Shown piece after piece: positions 33,519 through 43,376 of a stretch of 64,000 nucleotides of DNA (within the stretch, counting starts at the first letter, position 1; each line of letters opens with the position of its first letter). Under the pieces are notes generated by a model. It was not told where the DNA came from, made no database searches, and saw only the letters and a program-made list of their open reading frames with translations. Source of the stretch: Flavobacteriaceae bacterium (lineage in GTDB: Bacteria; Bacteroidota; Bacteroidia; Flavobacteriales; Flavobacteriaceae); the NCBI GenBank assembly GCA_018669795.1, contig JABHSQ010000026.1:1-64000 (forward strand). Direction: 5' to 3'. The translations under genes were made by a program, and so were the position numbers.

Positions 33519-34942
33519 ATTTGACTCACTCGCAACGTATTTACCATTCCTTTATCTATTATTGGCATGGCAGCAAGGTTAATTAAAAACTCACCAGGCT
33601 TTACGTAACCTTTGTTAGCAGCTATTTTATTAAGATCCACAACGGTTTCATCGGTACTTTCAAAACTATTGTAGTAAAAAGAATTAACTCCCCATAACAG
33701 ACTAAGCCTTGATAGTATTCGTTTATTAGAAGTAAAAACTAAAATATTAGCAGTTGGTCGCCAAGCAGAAATTTGAAAAGCGGTATAACCACTATTGGTT
33801 AAGGTACAAATTGCTTTAGCTCCTATTTCATTGGCCATAATTGAGGCATGGTAACAAATAGATTTAGTAATGTATCTATTTGTTCTAATTGTTGGTGGTT
33901 CTTCGGGTACTGTAATTAAAGATGATCCTTCTACTTTTTTTAAGATGGCAGCTATTTTTTTAATGACTTCAACAGGGTATTTTCCAACGGATGTTTCACC
34001 AGAAAGCATCACAGCATCAGCTCCATCCATAACAGAGTTAGCTACATCATTTACTTCTGCTCTAGTAGGAGTAAGTGAATCAATCATCGTCTCCATCATT
34101 TGAGTGGCAATAATTACAGGGATTCTAGCCTCCTTAGCAATAAGCACAAGTTTTTTCTGAATTAAGGGCACTTCTTCTGCGGGAACTTCCACTCCTAAGT
34201 CACCTCTTGCAACCATGATTCCGTCACAATATTGAACAATTTTTTTAATATTTGCAACCCCTTCTGGTTTTTCAATTTTTGCAATAATAGGAACTTTGTA
34301 TTCACTATTGTTTTCAATAAGCTTTTGAAGTTTTTTTAAATCTTTTGCATAACGTACAAAAGATAATGCGATCCAGTCTACGCCCTGATCTAAAGCAAAA
34401 AGAGCATCTTTTTTATCTTTTTTAGTAAGTGCTGGTAATGATAATTTAGTGTTTGGTAGATTAACTCCTTTTTTAGACTTAAAAAACCCACCTTGAATCA
34501 CTTTGGTTTTTACTTCGTTCACACCATTAGTACTTATAATTTCAAAAATAAGTTTTCCATCATCTACCAATATTCTTTCCCCTTTTTTTACATCATTAGG
34601 GAAGTCATCATAATTCATGTAAACTCGTTCTTTATTTCCTTCAAACTCTTCTCCAGTACAAAAACTCACCACATCTTCAGATTGAAGCTCTACACCTTCC
34701 TCCATTATTCCTACTCTTAACTTTGGCCCTTGTAAGTCTGCTAATATTGCAATATTAGCGCCTAACTCTTCACTAAGTTCTCTTATTTGAGCGATATCTT
34801 TTTTAACGCTATTATAATTGGCGTGTGAAAAATTAACTCTAAAAACATTTACACCTTCTAGGATCATGTTCTTCATTATCTCTTTGCTACTAATTGCAGG
34901 ACCTAAAGTGGCTACAATTTTTGTTTTTTTTTGATCTGGCAT
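33515..34942 (-). CDS. pyk: Pyruvate kinase
   Basis: Converts phosphoenolpyruvate and ADP to pyruvate and ATP. N-terminal KIVATLGPAISS, active-site Lys segment VPIIAKIEKPEGV, metal region DGIMVARGDLGVE and SGETSVGKYPVE are all present. 475 aa, normal. The ATG overlaps the stop of the upstream gene by one base (TAATG), so it is the last gene of the acpP-fabF-rnc chain. Confidence 0.96.
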   Translation of the reverse strand: MPDQKKTKIVATLGPAISSKEIMKNMILEGVNVFRVNFSHANYNSVKKDIAQIRELSEELGANIAILADLQGPKLRVGIMEEGVELQSEDVVSFCTGEEFEGNKERVYMNYDDFPNDVKKGERILVDDGKLIFEIISTNGVNEVKTKVIQGGFFKSKKGVNLPNTKLSLPALTKKDKKDALFALDQGVDWIALSFVRYAKDLKKLQKLIENNSEYKVPIIAKIEKPEGVANIKKIVQYCDGIMVARGDLGVEVPAEEVPLIQKKLVLIAKEARIPVIIATQMMETMIDSLTPTRAEVNDVANSVMDGADAVMLSGETSVGKYPVEVIKKIAAILKKVEGSSLITVPEEPPTIRTNRYITKSICYHASIMANEIGAKAICTLTNSGYTAFQISAWRPTANILVFTSNKRILSRLSLLWGVNSFYYNSFESTDETVVDLNKIAANKGYVKPGEFLINLAAMPIIDKGMVNTLRVSQI

Positions 34943-35433
34943 TAGTTAAATATTAAATTATTTTTAGATTTTATTTTTTCACTTTCAATAGTGTATGCAG
35001 AAATAACTTGTTCTATTTCGTTAATAGTAGAAATTAATTTTCTAGTAGACACTTTTTCATAATCTGACTGAATTTTTAGAAAATAATCTACATTTTTAAA
35101 TTCTTTAAGTAAAAAGGTAGTAATCGTTTTTTCTGAAGAAACATCACTAAATAGCCCTCCAGAACTTTGAAATTTAGCAGTTAATGATTTGTTTTTATTT
35201 GATACTAAATTATAAATAATATAAGATAATTCATCTTCGTATTCAAAAAGAGGAAATGAAATATCCAATCCTTGGCTTGAAAAATCAACATCTAATTTCT
35301 TTCTAGACAAATGTAATGACATGTGCTTGTTCAGCATATAAGCCATTTTATAAGGTTCTTCACTGCAATGAATAGCTATTAGTGAAAACTCTTCTTGAAA
35401 ATTGTCTTCTAAAATTAGTTTATGATTTGCCAT
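34942..35433 (-). CDS. IPExxxVDY-type protein of unknown function, 163 aa
   Basis: A flavobacterial protein of unknown role found between rnc and pyk in this lineage. This copy has the position and length, and ends its core with FKNVDYFLKIQS; the IPE part of the motif is not exact. No membrane or catalytic signature. The name refers only to a motif. Translationally coupled to pyk. Confidence 0.75.
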   Translation of the reverse strand: MANHKLILEDNFQEEFSLIAIHCSEEPYKMAYMLNKHMSLHLSRKKLDVDFSSQGLDISFPLFEYEDELSYIIYNLVSNKNKSLTAKFQSSGGLFSDVSSEKTITTFLLKEFKNVDYFLKIQSDYEKVSTRKLISTINEIEQVISAYTIESEKIKSKNNLIFN

Positions 35434-35519
35434 TTACTTTCTTATTACATTTTTCAAAGTTCGAGAAAATAGTTGAAAGATCAACATTTCTATTATGACT
35501 AATTGTTTAAATAAATATC

Positions 35520-36272
35520 TTAGAAATTTAAAAGCATTTCCCTATCAATCCTCTTTTTTAGTTTATAATAAGCCCTTTTTGCTGCAATTTCTTCTGCTTT
35601 TTTCTTAGAGGTCGCTCTTGCCTTCGATACGGTTTCTTCTTCTAATTTAAGTTTAACAGCAAAATGCTTTAAAGCATCATTACCGGTGTCTTCATAAACA
35701 TTAAATTTAAAAACCATTTTGTTTTTTTGGCACCATTCAATAAACAAGCTTTTATAACTTATTATTTTACCTTCTAATTTTTGAATATCTACATAAGGTT
35801 TAATTACTCTCTTGTAAATAAATTTTTCAACTTGGGAATATCCTTTGTCTAAATAAATAGCTCCAACTAAGGCTTCAAATATGTTTCCGTGAAGATTTTC
35901 TCCAAATTGATTTGTCGGTATGTCTGTTCTTACTAAACTGATTAAGTTTAAATCTTTCCCTAATTCATTTAAATGCTCGCGACTTACTACTTTAGACCGC
36001 ATTTTTGTAAGGTACCCTTCATTACCACTAGGAACTTTTTTATATAAATGAGCCGCAATAATTGAACTTATGAGTGCGTCCCCTAAAAATTCCATTCGTT
36101 CGTAATTTTTTTGATTACCATCGGCATTAGTTTCATTTTTTGAACGATGCGTAAAAGCTTCCTCAAATAACCGTATGCTTTTTGGTCTATAGCTTATGAT
36201 CCTTTTTATACTATAAAAAAAAGCCCCGTCCTCTTCGGTACGGGGTGTAAATATGTTTTTTATAGAAGCCAT
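35520..36272 (-). CDS. rnc: Ribonuclease III
   Basis: Cuts double-stranded RNA, including rRNA precursors. The signature NYERMEFLGDALIS has the catalytic Glu and Asp; the second acidic pair is in GNIFEALVGAIYLD. The C-terminal double-stranded RNA-binding domain runs from about 175 (KSLFIEWCQKNKMV to KKAEEIAAKRAYYKL). 250 aa. It follows fabF after 14 nt, a conserved order. Confidence 0.95.
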   Translation of the reverse strand: MASIKNIFTPRTEEDGAFFYSIKRIISYRPKSIRLFEEAFTHRSKNETNADGNQKNYERMEFLGDALISSIIAAHLYKKVPSGNEGYLTKMRSKVVSREHLNELGKDLNLISLVRTDIPTNQFGENLHGNIFEALVGAIYLDKGYSQVEKFIYKRVIKPYVDIQKLEGKIISYKSLFIEWCQKNKMVFKFNVYEDTGNDALKHFAVKLKLEEETVSKARATSKKKAEEIAAKRAYYKLKKRIDREMLLNF

Positions 36273-36286
36273 ATTTTATTTTAAAC

Positions 36287-37534
36287 TCATATTTTTTTAA
36301 ATAGAACACAAGCATTGTGACCACCAAAACCAAAAGTATTGCTCATAGCAATTTTTACTTCACGTTTTTGTGCTTTGTTTAATGTTAAGTTTAATGTAGG
36401 ATCTATATTTTCATCAACAGTGTTATGATTAATAGTAGGAGGTATAATACTGTGGTTAATAGATAGTATTGAAGAAATTGCTTCAATAGCACCTGCAGCT
36501 CCTAATAAATGGCCTGTCATTGACTTTGTAGAGTTGATGTTAATGTTTTTAGCGTATTTTCCAAAAACTTTAGTAATAGCTTTTAATTCAGCAACATCAC
36601 CTAAAGGTGTTGAAGTCCCATGAGTATTGATAGCGTCTACATCTTCAGGCTTAATACCAGCATCACGAAGGCTATTTAACATAACTCTTTCTACGCCAAT
36701 TCCTTCTGGATGAGGCGCAGTCATATGATAAGCATCACTGGACATCCCTCCACCAATAACTTCAGCATATATTTTTGCACCACGCTTTTTAGCATGTTCG
36801 TATTCTTCAAGAATAAGTGTTCCAGAACCCTCACCTAGCACAAATCCATCACGAGTAGCATCAAAAGGCCTTGAAGCTGTTTTAGGGTTTTCATTTCGAG
36901 TAGATAATGCATGCATGGCATTAAATCCGCCCATTCCAGCAATGGTAACTGCTGCTTCACTACCTCCAGTTACTATTACATCACAATGGCCTAAACGAAT
37001 ATAATTTAAAGCATCGATCATTGCATTAGCAGAAGAAGCGCAAGCTGATACCGTTGTAAAATTAGGTCCCATAAATCCATATTTAATAGAAATATTTGCA
37101 GGAGCAATATCGGCAATCATTTTTGGGATAAAGAAGGGGTTGAAACGCGGTGTTCCATCCCCTTCTGAATAATTTGTCATTTCATTTTGAAAAGTTTCTA
37201 ATCCGCCAATTCCAGCTCCCCAAATTACACCAACTCTAAATTTATCTATTCCATCTAAATTTAGGTTAGAATCTTCGATTGCTTCATCAGAAGAAACCAA
37301 AGCATATTGTGCAAAACGATCTAGTTTTCTAGCCTCTTTTCTATTAAAATGCGTTAATGGATTGAAGTTTTTAAGTTCACAAGCAAATTTAGTCTTGAAC
37401 TTTTCAGTATCAAAATAAGTAATATTTGCGCATCCACTTTTGCCAGCAATCAATGCGTCCCAATAATCAGAAACATTATTACCAATTGGTGTTAGCGCAC
37501 CTAGTCCTGTAACTACAACTCGCTTTAATTCCAT
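36287..37534 (-). CDS. fabF: 3-oxoacyl-ACP synthase II
   Basis: Elongates acyl-ACP with malonyl-ACP. Catalytic Cys165 in TVSACASSAN, His in NTHGTSTPLGD and His in SMTGHLLGAAG complete the Cys-His-His triad; C-terminal NTFGFGGHNA. 415 aa, normal. Lies 12 nt after acpP, whose product is its substrate carrier. Confidence 0.96.
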   Translation of the reverse strand: MELKRVVVTGLGALTPIGNNVSDYWDALIAGKSGCANITYFDTEKFKTKFACELKNFNPLTHFNRKEARKLDRFAQYALVSSDEAIEDSNLNLDGIDKFRVGVIWGAGIGGLETFQNEMTNYSEGDGTPRFNPFFIPKMIADIAPANISIKYGFMGPNFTTVSACASSANAMIDALNYIRLGHCDVIVTGGSEAAVTIAGMGGFNAMHALSTRNENPKTASRPFDATRDGFVLGEGSGTLILEEYEHAKKRGAKIYAEVIGGGMSSDAYHMTAPHPEGIGVERVMLNSLRDAGIKPEDVDAINTHGTSTPLGDVAELKAITKVFGKYAKNININSTKSMTGHLLGAAGAIEAISSILSINHSIIPPTINHNTVDENIDPTLNLTLNKAQKREVKIAMSNTFGFGGHNACVLFKKI

Positions 37535-37546
37535 AAAAGAATTAGT

Positions 37547-37780
37547 TTATTTAGCTGCTTCGATATATGTGATTGCTTGACCAACAGTAGCAATGTTTTC
37601 AGCTTGGTCATCTGGTATTTGAATATCAAATTCTTTTTCAAATTCCATGATAAGCTCTACAGTATCTAATGAATCTGCTCCTAAGTCGTTTGTGAAGCTA
37701 GCTTCCGTTACAACTTCGTTCTCGTCTACACCTAATTTGTCTACGATAATAGCTTTTACTCTTGATGCAATGTCTGACAT
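37547..37780 (-). CDS. acpP: Acyl carrier protein
   Basis: 77 aa, acidic. Ser37 in [10 protein letters not shown] takes the 4'-phosphopantetheine arm. First gene of acpP-fabF-rnc-IPExxxVDY-pyk. Confidence 0.97.
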   Translation of the reverse strand: MSDIASRVKAIIVDKLGVDENEVVTEASFTNDLGADSLDTVELIMEFEKEFDIQIPDDQAENIATVGQAITYIEAAK

Positions 37781-37812
37781 AATTCTTGTTTTTAAATTTT
37801 AATTATATTCTG

Positions 37813-37820
37813 CAAAAATA
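37813..37820 (-). promoter_or_regulatory. -7 box TATTTTTG of the acpP operon
   Basis: Perfect TAnnTTTG on the minus strand, 32 nt before the acpP ATG, with a TTG 18 nt further upstream (37839-37841): a near-complete -33/-7 promoter. Confidence 0.6.
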
Positions 37821-37958
37821 AAATATTTTACTTGAATACAATACTTAAATGTTAAAATGTGAATCTAAAATTAAATATTTTAGATGAGTAAACCTTCATT
37901 TCCTGTATTTTTGTAAAATAATTATAGGTGTAAAGCCTATTTTAAAAAGCTTTTTTTT

Positions 37959-38531
37959 ATGAAACGTATAGTAATATTTGCTTCTGGAAGCGGTACAAAC
38001 GCTGAGAATATTATTAAATATTTTCAAAAAAATAATCTCGCTGAAGTAACGTTAGTCCTTTCAAATAAAATTGATGCAAAGGTTTTGGATAGAGCAAAAT
38101 TTTTTTCCATCCCTTCTGAAAGCTTTAACAAAAGTGAATTAATGAATTCTGATAGAATAACAGCCATACTTAGAAAGGAATCGCCAGATTTAATTGTGCT
38201 AGCAGGATTTTTGCTAAAATTTCCAGAATTTATTTTAAAAGCTTTCCCAAACAAAGTAATTAATATTCATCCAGCATTATTACCTAAATATGGAGGAAAA
38301 GGAATGTATGGAATGCTTGTGCATGAATCTGTAGTGAAAAATAAGGAACCTGAAACGGGTATAACAATTCATTATGTAAATGAAAATTACGATGAAGGAT
38401 CGATTATTTTTCAAAAAAGCTTTCAACTTTCAGAAAATGATACAGCGGAATCTGTTGCTAGTAGAATACATGAGTTAGAGTATGAATTTTTCCCAAAGGT
38501 GATTGAAGAAATTTTGAAGAAGGATAAATAA
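37959..38531 (+). CDS. purN: Phosphoribosylglycinamide formyltransferase
   Basis: Third step of purine synthesis: formyl transfer from 10-formyl-THF to GAR. FASGSGTNAENI is the phosphate loop, INIHPALLPKYGGKGMYG has the catalytic His, and NENYDEGSII the catalytic Asp. 190 aa, normal. Divergent from the acpP operon. Confidence 0.95.
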   Translation: MKRIVIFASGSGTNAENIIKYFQKNNLAEVTLVLSNKIDAKVLDRAKFFSIPSESFNKSELMNSDRITAILRKESPDLIVLAGFLLKFPEFILKAFPNKVINIHPALLPKYGGKGMYGMLVHESVVKNKEPETGITIHYVNENYDEGSIIFQKSFQLSENDTAESVASRIHELEYEFFPKVIEEILKKDK

Positions 38532-38542
38532 ATTTAAAGACA

Positions 38543-38556
38543 CCCACCTTCGTGGG
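38543..38556 (+). promoter_or_regulatory. Hairpin between purN and the RNase H gene
   Basis: CCCAC and GTGGG pair around CTTC, 12 nt after the purN stop and 7 nt before the next ATG. There is no T-run, so it may be a weak terminator for purN or a translation-control stem for the RNase H gene. Confidence 0.45.
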
Positions 38557-38563
38557 CATTTCA

Positions 38564-39199
38564 ATGGCAAAAAAACAAAAGTATTATGTTGTTTGGTTCG
38601 GTAACCCTGCTGGAATATTTGACTCTTGGAAAGAATGTCAACGTTCAATTAAAGATGTAAAAGGTGCTCAATATAAATCATTTTTAACTTTTGAAGAAGC
38701 CAAAAAAGCATTTCGGAAAGAATACAAAGACTATATTGGAATCAACACTAAAAAGAAAAAACTCTCTAATGAGGAATTAATAAAAATAGGGGAACCTAAT
38801 CTATATACCATTTCTGTAGATGCCGCTTCAAGTGGTAATCCTGGAATAATGGAATACCGTGGGGTAGATACACAAACTCATCAACAACTGTTTTGTCAAG
38901 GACCCTTTGAACAAGGGACTAATAATGTGGGTGAGTTTTTGGCTTTGGTACATGGATTGGCATTTTTAAAACAACATAATAGCGATCGAAAAATTTATAG
39001 CGATTCTAAAATTGCAATTGTATGGGTTAAGAAAAAAAAATGCAATACCAAATTAAAGCAGACTTCAAAAAACAAAAAAATATTTGATTTAATACTAAGA
39101 GCAGAAAATTGGCTAAAAACCAATAGTTATAAAACGACAATAATAAAGTGGGAAACTAAAGTTTGGGGAGAAATACCAGCCGATTTTGGGAGAAAATAA
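38564..39199 (+). CDS. rnhA: Ribonuclease H family protein with viroplasmin N-domain
   Basis: Residues 1-50 form the caulimovirus viroplasmin/hybrid-binding domain (KKQKYYVVWFGNPAGIFDSW, then FEEAKKAF). Residues about 75-211 are RNase H1: TISVDAASSGNPG (Asp), GTNNVGEFLALVHGL (Glu), IYSDSKIAIVW (Asp), and a final Asp in PADFGRK. It cuts RNA in RNA-DNA hybrids. The start at 38564 (MAKKQKYY) is chosen over an upstream ATG at 38552 that lies in the hairpin. 211 aa. Confidence 0.9.
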   Translation: MAKKQKYYVVWFGNPAGIFDSWKECQRSIKDVKGAQYKSFLTFEEAKKAFRKEYKDYIGINTKKKKLSNEELIKIGEPNLYTISVDAASSGNPGIMEYRGVDTQTHQQLFCQGPFEQGTNNVGEFLALVHGLAFLKQHNSDRKIYSDSKIAIVWVKKKKCNTKLKQTSKNKKIFDLILRAENWLKTNSYKTTIIKWETKVWGEIPADFGRK

Positions 39200-39218
39200 A
39201 TTACTGTCACTACATTGC

Positions 39219-39461
39219 TCAAAAAATAGGCGAAACTTCCTCTGCTATATCCTTTATTTCTTTAGACATATTATACCTTTTAACCAAAAGATAATCTCCT
39301 GCACTAAAACCGATATCTATTGTTTTATGATTTATTGAATTTCCTCTGCTGCTTAGAGTTAACATAGTATTCAAAATATTCGCAACTCTATTTATAACAC
39401 TAACTTGGAGATAAATAATGTCAATAAAAACAGCTAGTATGGGAACTAATAAAAATTTCAT
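39219..39461 (-). CDS. Possible small protein, 80 aa
   Basis: MKFLLVPILAVFIDIIYLQV could be a signal anchor, followed by 60 polar residues. It fills the gap between two + strand genes, on the opposite strand, without a clear promoter box. Not recognised. It may be a spurious frame or a lineage-specific small exported protein. Confidence 0.35.
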   Translation of the reverse strand: MKFLLVPILAVFIDIIYLQVSVINRVANILNTMLTLSSRGNSINHKTIDIGFSAGDYLLVKRYNMSKEIKDIAEEVSPIF

Positions 39462-39527
39462 TTTTTTAGCTAATGCAAGTTGAAGATTAGACGACTAAAT
39501 AAAAGCTTTTTTTATTATTTAAATGAT

Positions 39528-39535
39528 TAAATTTG
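39528..39535 (+). promoter_or_regulatory. -7 box TAAATTTG of the PfkB-kinase gene
   Basis: Perfect TAnnTTTG, 23 nt before the ATG at 39559. Confidence 0.5.
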
Positions 39536-39558
39536 CAACCTAATTTAAATTCTATATT

Positions 39559-40482
39559 ATGAGTAAACTTGTTATTGTTGGGACGGTAGCTTTTGATGCG
39601 ATTGAGACTCCTTTTGGGAAAACTGATAAAATTTTAGGTGGTGCCGCCACTTTTATTGGATTAGCAGCATCTCAATTTGATATTGATGGTGCAATTGTTT
39701 CTGTTGTTGGAGGTGATTTTCCGAAAGAATATATTGATATGTTGGAAGATAGAGGTTTAGATATTTCTTGCCTTGAAGTAGTAGAAAATGGAAAGACATT
39801 TTTCTGGAGCGGAAAATATCATAACGATATGAACACAAGAGATACTTTAACAACTGAATTAAATGTTTTGGCAGATTTTAAACCTGTCGTTCCAGAATCA
39901 TACATAGATGCCAAAGTAGTGATGTTAGGAAATCTGCACCCTTTAGTTCAATTAGGAGTAATAGAGCAAATGAACGAAAAACCAGATTTAGTGATTCTTG
40001 ATACTATGAATTTCTGGATGGATTCTGCATTAGATGATTTGATGAAGATAATTGCAAAAGTAGATGTGATTACTATTAACGACGAAGAAGCAAGACAATT
40101 AACTGGAGAATATTCTTTAGTTGTTGCAGCTAAAAAAATAATGACCATGGGCCCCGAGTTTGTAGTTATTAAAAAAGGAGAACATGGGGCATTATTATTT
40201 TTTGAAGATAAAATGTTTTATGCACCAGCTTTACCATTAAAAGAGGTTTTTGATCCTACAGGAGCAGGAGATACTTTTGCTGGTGGATTTGCAGGATATT
40301 TAGCGAAAACAGGAGATTATAGTTTTGAAAATCTTAAGAAAGCAATTATTTACGGTTCGGCTTTAGCTTCTTTTTCAGTTGAAAAATTTGGAACTGAACG
40401 AATGATTAATCTTAAGAAAGAGGAACTAAACGAGCGAATAGTTCTGTTTAAAAATTTAACACAATTCGATTTAAACGACTAA
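39559..40482 (+). CDS. PfkB-family sugar or nucleoside kinase
   Basis: Ribokinase-like fold: N-terminal LGGAATFIGLAASQF and the C-terminal PfkB signature DPTGAGDTFAGGFAGYL with the catalytic Asp. 307 aa. Sits 54 nt upstream of the purF-like gene, which suggests a role in ribose or nucleoside metabolism (inference). Exact substrate unknown. Confidence 0.88.
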   Translation: MSKLVIVGTVAFDAIETPFGKTDKILGGAATFIGLAASQFDIDGAIVSVVGGDFPKEYIDMLEDRGLDISCLEVVENGKTFFWSGKYHNDMNTRDTLTTELNVLADFKPVVPESYIDAKVVMLGNLHPLVQLGVIEQMNEKPDLVILDTMNFWMDSALDDLMKIIAKVDVITINDEEARQLTGEYSLVVAAKKIMTMGPEFVVIKKGEHGALLFFEDKMFYAPALPLKEVFDPTGAGDTFAGGFAGYLAKTGDYSFENLKKAIIYGSALASFSVEKFGTERMINLKKEELNERIVLFKNLTQFDLND

Positions 40483-40536
40483 AATAAGAGGTCCTGAAAT
40501 GCAAGACTTTTTTTATTAATATATTGAAATTATACT

Positions 40537-42435
40537 ATGAGTGATGCATTAAAACATGAATGTGGAATTGCACTAGTTCGACTTCTTAAGCCTTTAGAAT
40601 TCTATAAAAAAAAGTATGGGACTGCTTTTTATGGTATTAATAAAATGTATTTAATGATGGAGAAACAGCACAATCGTGGACAAGATGGCGCTGGTTTTGC
40701 AAGTATTAAATTAAATGTAGATCCAGGCGAACGATATATTAGTAGGGTTCGTTCTAATTCTGCACAACCCATACAGGATATTTTTTCAAAAATTAATAAC
40801 CGAATTAATAATGAATTAACGGAACATCCCGCCTATAAAAATGATGTTTCAGCTCAGAAAAAACACATCCCTTATTTAGGAGAGTTAATGTTAGGTCATG
40901 TGAGGTATGGAACTTTTGGTGGTAATAGTGTAGAGCATGTACATCCCTTTTTAAGACAAAATAACTGGATGCATCGTAATTTAATTATTGCGGGAAATTT
41001 TAACATGACTAATACTACGGAGCTTTTTAATGATTTAATTAATCTTGGGATGCATCCTAAGGAAAAAACGGACACCATTACTATCATGGAAAAAATCGGT
41101 CATTTTTTAGATGATGCCGTTCGGAAACTATATAAAAAGGCAAAATCAAAAGGACTAACAAAAATTGAAACTTCTCAATTTATTGTTGAAAATATAAATC
41201 TTGCAAAAATCTTGCAAAAATCTTCCAGACATTGGGATGGAGGTTATGTAATGGCTGGATTACTAGGTCATGGAGATTCGTTTGTATTTAGAGATCCTGT
41301 TGGAATTCGTCCAGCTTTTTATTATAAAGATGACGAAGTTGTGGTAGTTGCTTCAGAAAGACCAGCAATCCAGACCGTTTTTAATGTTCCTTTTGAAGAG
41401 ATTAAAGAATTAGATCCTGGTCATGCGCTTCTTTTAAGAAAAGATGGATATATGTCTATTTCAAAAATATTAGAGCCATTAGAGAAAAAATCATGTTCAT
41501 TTGAACGTATTTATTTTTCAAGAGGAAGTGATGCGGAAATTTATCAGGAAAGAAAAAATTTAGGAAAACTTTTAATGCCTAAGGTTTTAAAAGCAATAAA
41601 GCACGATACAGAAAATACCGTTTTTTCATTTATTCCAAATACTGCAGAAACATCTTTTTATGGTATGTTAGAAGCAGCTCAAGATGAATTAAACAAACAA
41701 AAAAACGATACAATTCTTAAAGAAAAAGAAGGGTTAACAAATGAAAGGCTTCAAGAAATATTGTCACATAAAATTAGAACTGAAAAAATAGCAATTAAAG
41801 ATGTAAAATTAAGAACTTTTATTACCGAAGATAGTAGTAGGGATGATTTAGTTGCTCACGTTTATGATGTTACTTATGGAGTTGTAAGAAAAGAAGATAA
41901 TTTGGTTATTATTGATGATAGCATTGTTAGAGGAACTACTTTAAAAAAGAGTATCCTTAAAATGTTAGATCGTTTAAAACCCAAGAAAATTGTGGTAGTT
42001 TCTTCGGCACCACAAATAAGATATCCAGATTGCTACGGTATTGACATGGCACGATTGGAAGCTTTAATCGCTTTTCAAGGAGCACTAGCATTGCATAAAG
42101 ATCGCGGCACAGAAAGTATTGTAGATACTATTTATAAAAAATGTAAAGATCAAGAGGGTGCGCCAGACTCTGAACAAATCAATCATGTTAAAGAATTGTA
42201 TGCTCCTTTTACAGATGAGGAAATTTCAGATAAGATAGCTGAAATAATAAGTGAAAAAAGTATTGCAGCCGATGTAAAAGTAATTTTTCAATCGGTAGAT
42301 GACCTACATAAAGCCTGTCCTGATAATCTTGGAGATTGGTATTTTACCGGTAATTACCCAACTCCAGGTGGTTATAGGGTAGTAAATAAAGCATATATTA
42401 ATTTTATAGAAGGAAACCCGGAAAGAGCTTATTAA
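40537..42435 (+). CDS. Amidophosphoribosyltransferase-like protein, long form (632 aa)
   Basis: N-terminal class II glutaminase domain: MSDALKHEC and then GIALVRL, so the catalytic Cys9 must be freed by removing eight residues. It continues with EKQHNRGQDGAGFA. The C-terminal phosphoribosyltransferase part has the PRPP loop VIIDDSIVRGTTLK. At 632 aa it is over 100 residues longer than classical PurF (about 470-510), with inserts in both domains and a C-terminal extension. It may be the purF paralogue common in Flavobacteriaceae; whether it performs the first committed step of purine synthesis or another PRPP-amidotransferase reaction is open. Confidence 0.85.
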   Translation: MSDALKHECGIALVRLLKPLEFYKKKYGTAFYGINKMYLMMEKQHNRGQDGAGFASIKLNVDPGERYISRVRSNSAQPIQDIFSKINNRINNELTEHPAYKNDVSAQKKHIPYLGELMLGHVRYGTFGGNSVEHVHPFLRQNNWMHRNLIIAGNFNMTNTTELFNDLINLGMHPKEKTDTITIMEKIGHFLDDAVRKLYKKAKSKGLTKIETSQFIVENINLAKILQKSSRHWDGGYVMAGLLGHGDSFVFRDPVGIRPAFYYKDDEVVVVASERPAIQTVFNVPFEEIKELDPGHALLLRKDGYMSISKILEPLEKKSCSFERIYFSRGSDAEIYQERKNLGKLLMPKVLKAIKHDTENTVFSFIPNTAETSFYGMLEAAQDELNKQKNDTILKEKEGLTNERLQEILSHKIRTEKIAIKDVKLRTFITEDSSRDDLVAHVYDVTYGVVRKEDNLVIIDDSIVRGTTLKKSILKMLDRLKPKKIVVVSSAPQIRYPDCYGIDMARLEALIAFQGALALHKDRGTESIVDTIYKKCKDQEGAPDSEQINHVKELYAPFTDEEISDKIAEIISEKSIAADVKVIFQSVDDLHKACPDNLGDWYFTGNYPTPGGYRVVNKAYINFIEGNPERAY

Positions 42436-42458
42436 TAATGTCAAAAATTACTCTTTAA

Positions 42459-43103
42459 ATGAAAGGCAAAGAGTCAATAAATAATTATGCTCCTTTAGAA
42501 GAAAAATGGAATGTTTATACCCATGCTTTAGGGCTTCTGCTAAGTATAATAGGACTTATTCTTCTAATAGTAAAAGCAATTAATGAAGAGAGCTTGTTGC
42601 GATTAATTAGTTTCAGTATTTTTGGTGTAAGTTTAATAATACTTTATACAGCTTCTACTTTATTTCATAATTCAAAAGACCCAAAAAGAAGAAGACAATT
42701 AAATATAGTTGATCATGCTTCTATTTATATTTTAATTGCAGGAAGCTATACCCCTTTTGCGTTAATAACCTTAAAAGGTTCATTAGGGTGGGTAATTTTT
42801 GGAATTGTTTGGGGTATTGCAATCATTGGAATTGGATTAAAACTTTTTTATACTGGGAGCTTTGAGAAAGCATCTACAATAGCTTATGTTTTAATGGGCT
42901 GGATTGTTATGATAGTAATAAAGCCAATCATAAATAATATATCAATTGAAGGGTTTTATTGGCTTCTTGCAGGAGGTATTTCATATACTATTGGAGCGGT
43001 ATTATATAGTATTCAAAAAATTAAATACAATCATGCAATTTTTCATGTTTTTGTTTTAGGCGGAAGTATTTGTCATTTTATTACCATTTATTATTACGTA
43101 TAA
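42459..43103 (+). CDS. Hemolysin III family protein (PAQR-like)
   Basis: Seven membrane spans with the family's His positions (NVYTHALGLLL, LFHNSKDP, NIVDHASIYILIAGSYTPF, and HVFVLGGSICHF). 214 aa. HlyIII proteins resemble the PAQR group; function in bacteria is unsettled, with links to membrane fluidity or toxicity. Confidence 0.88.
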   Translation: MKGKESINNYAPLEEKWNVYTHALGLLLSIIGLILLIVKAINEESLLRLISFSIFGVSLIILYTASTLFHNSKDPKRRRQLNIVDHASIYILIAGSYTPFALITLKGSLGWVIFGIVWGIAIIGIGLKLFYTGSFEKASTIAYVLMGWIVMIVIKPIINNISIEGFYWLLAGGISYTIGAVLYSIQKIKYNHAIFHVFVLGGSICHFITIYYYV

Positions 43104-43376
43104 TGTTAAATTACAAGGCTATACGCTTAGTCGAAATTAAAGAGTACTTCATCTAAAAGCAGGAAAAAACTTGTGATTGTTATTAAATATATATTGGGGT
43201 ATACCACAGTATAAGTGGGTTAAGTTCATGGTAGATTTGGAACAAAAAAAGGTAAACATTTGGTTATCTTTTTTACGCAATAACCTTTGATAAAAATAAT
43301 AAAACATTTTAATCTTTACAAAAAAGCATAAAAAAACCTCGCTGTGAACGAGGTTTTTTAACTTATAAATTAAGTT
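43104..43376. other. Convergent intergenic region
   Basis: 273 nt between hemolysin III (+) and superoxide dismutase (-). No gene; it contains one terminator at its right end. Confidence 0.4.
43331..43359. terminator. Bidirectional terminator
   Basis: AAAAAACCTCG and CGAGGTTTTTT pair around CTGTGAA, giving T-runs on both strands; it serves both convergent genes. Confidence 0.85.
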
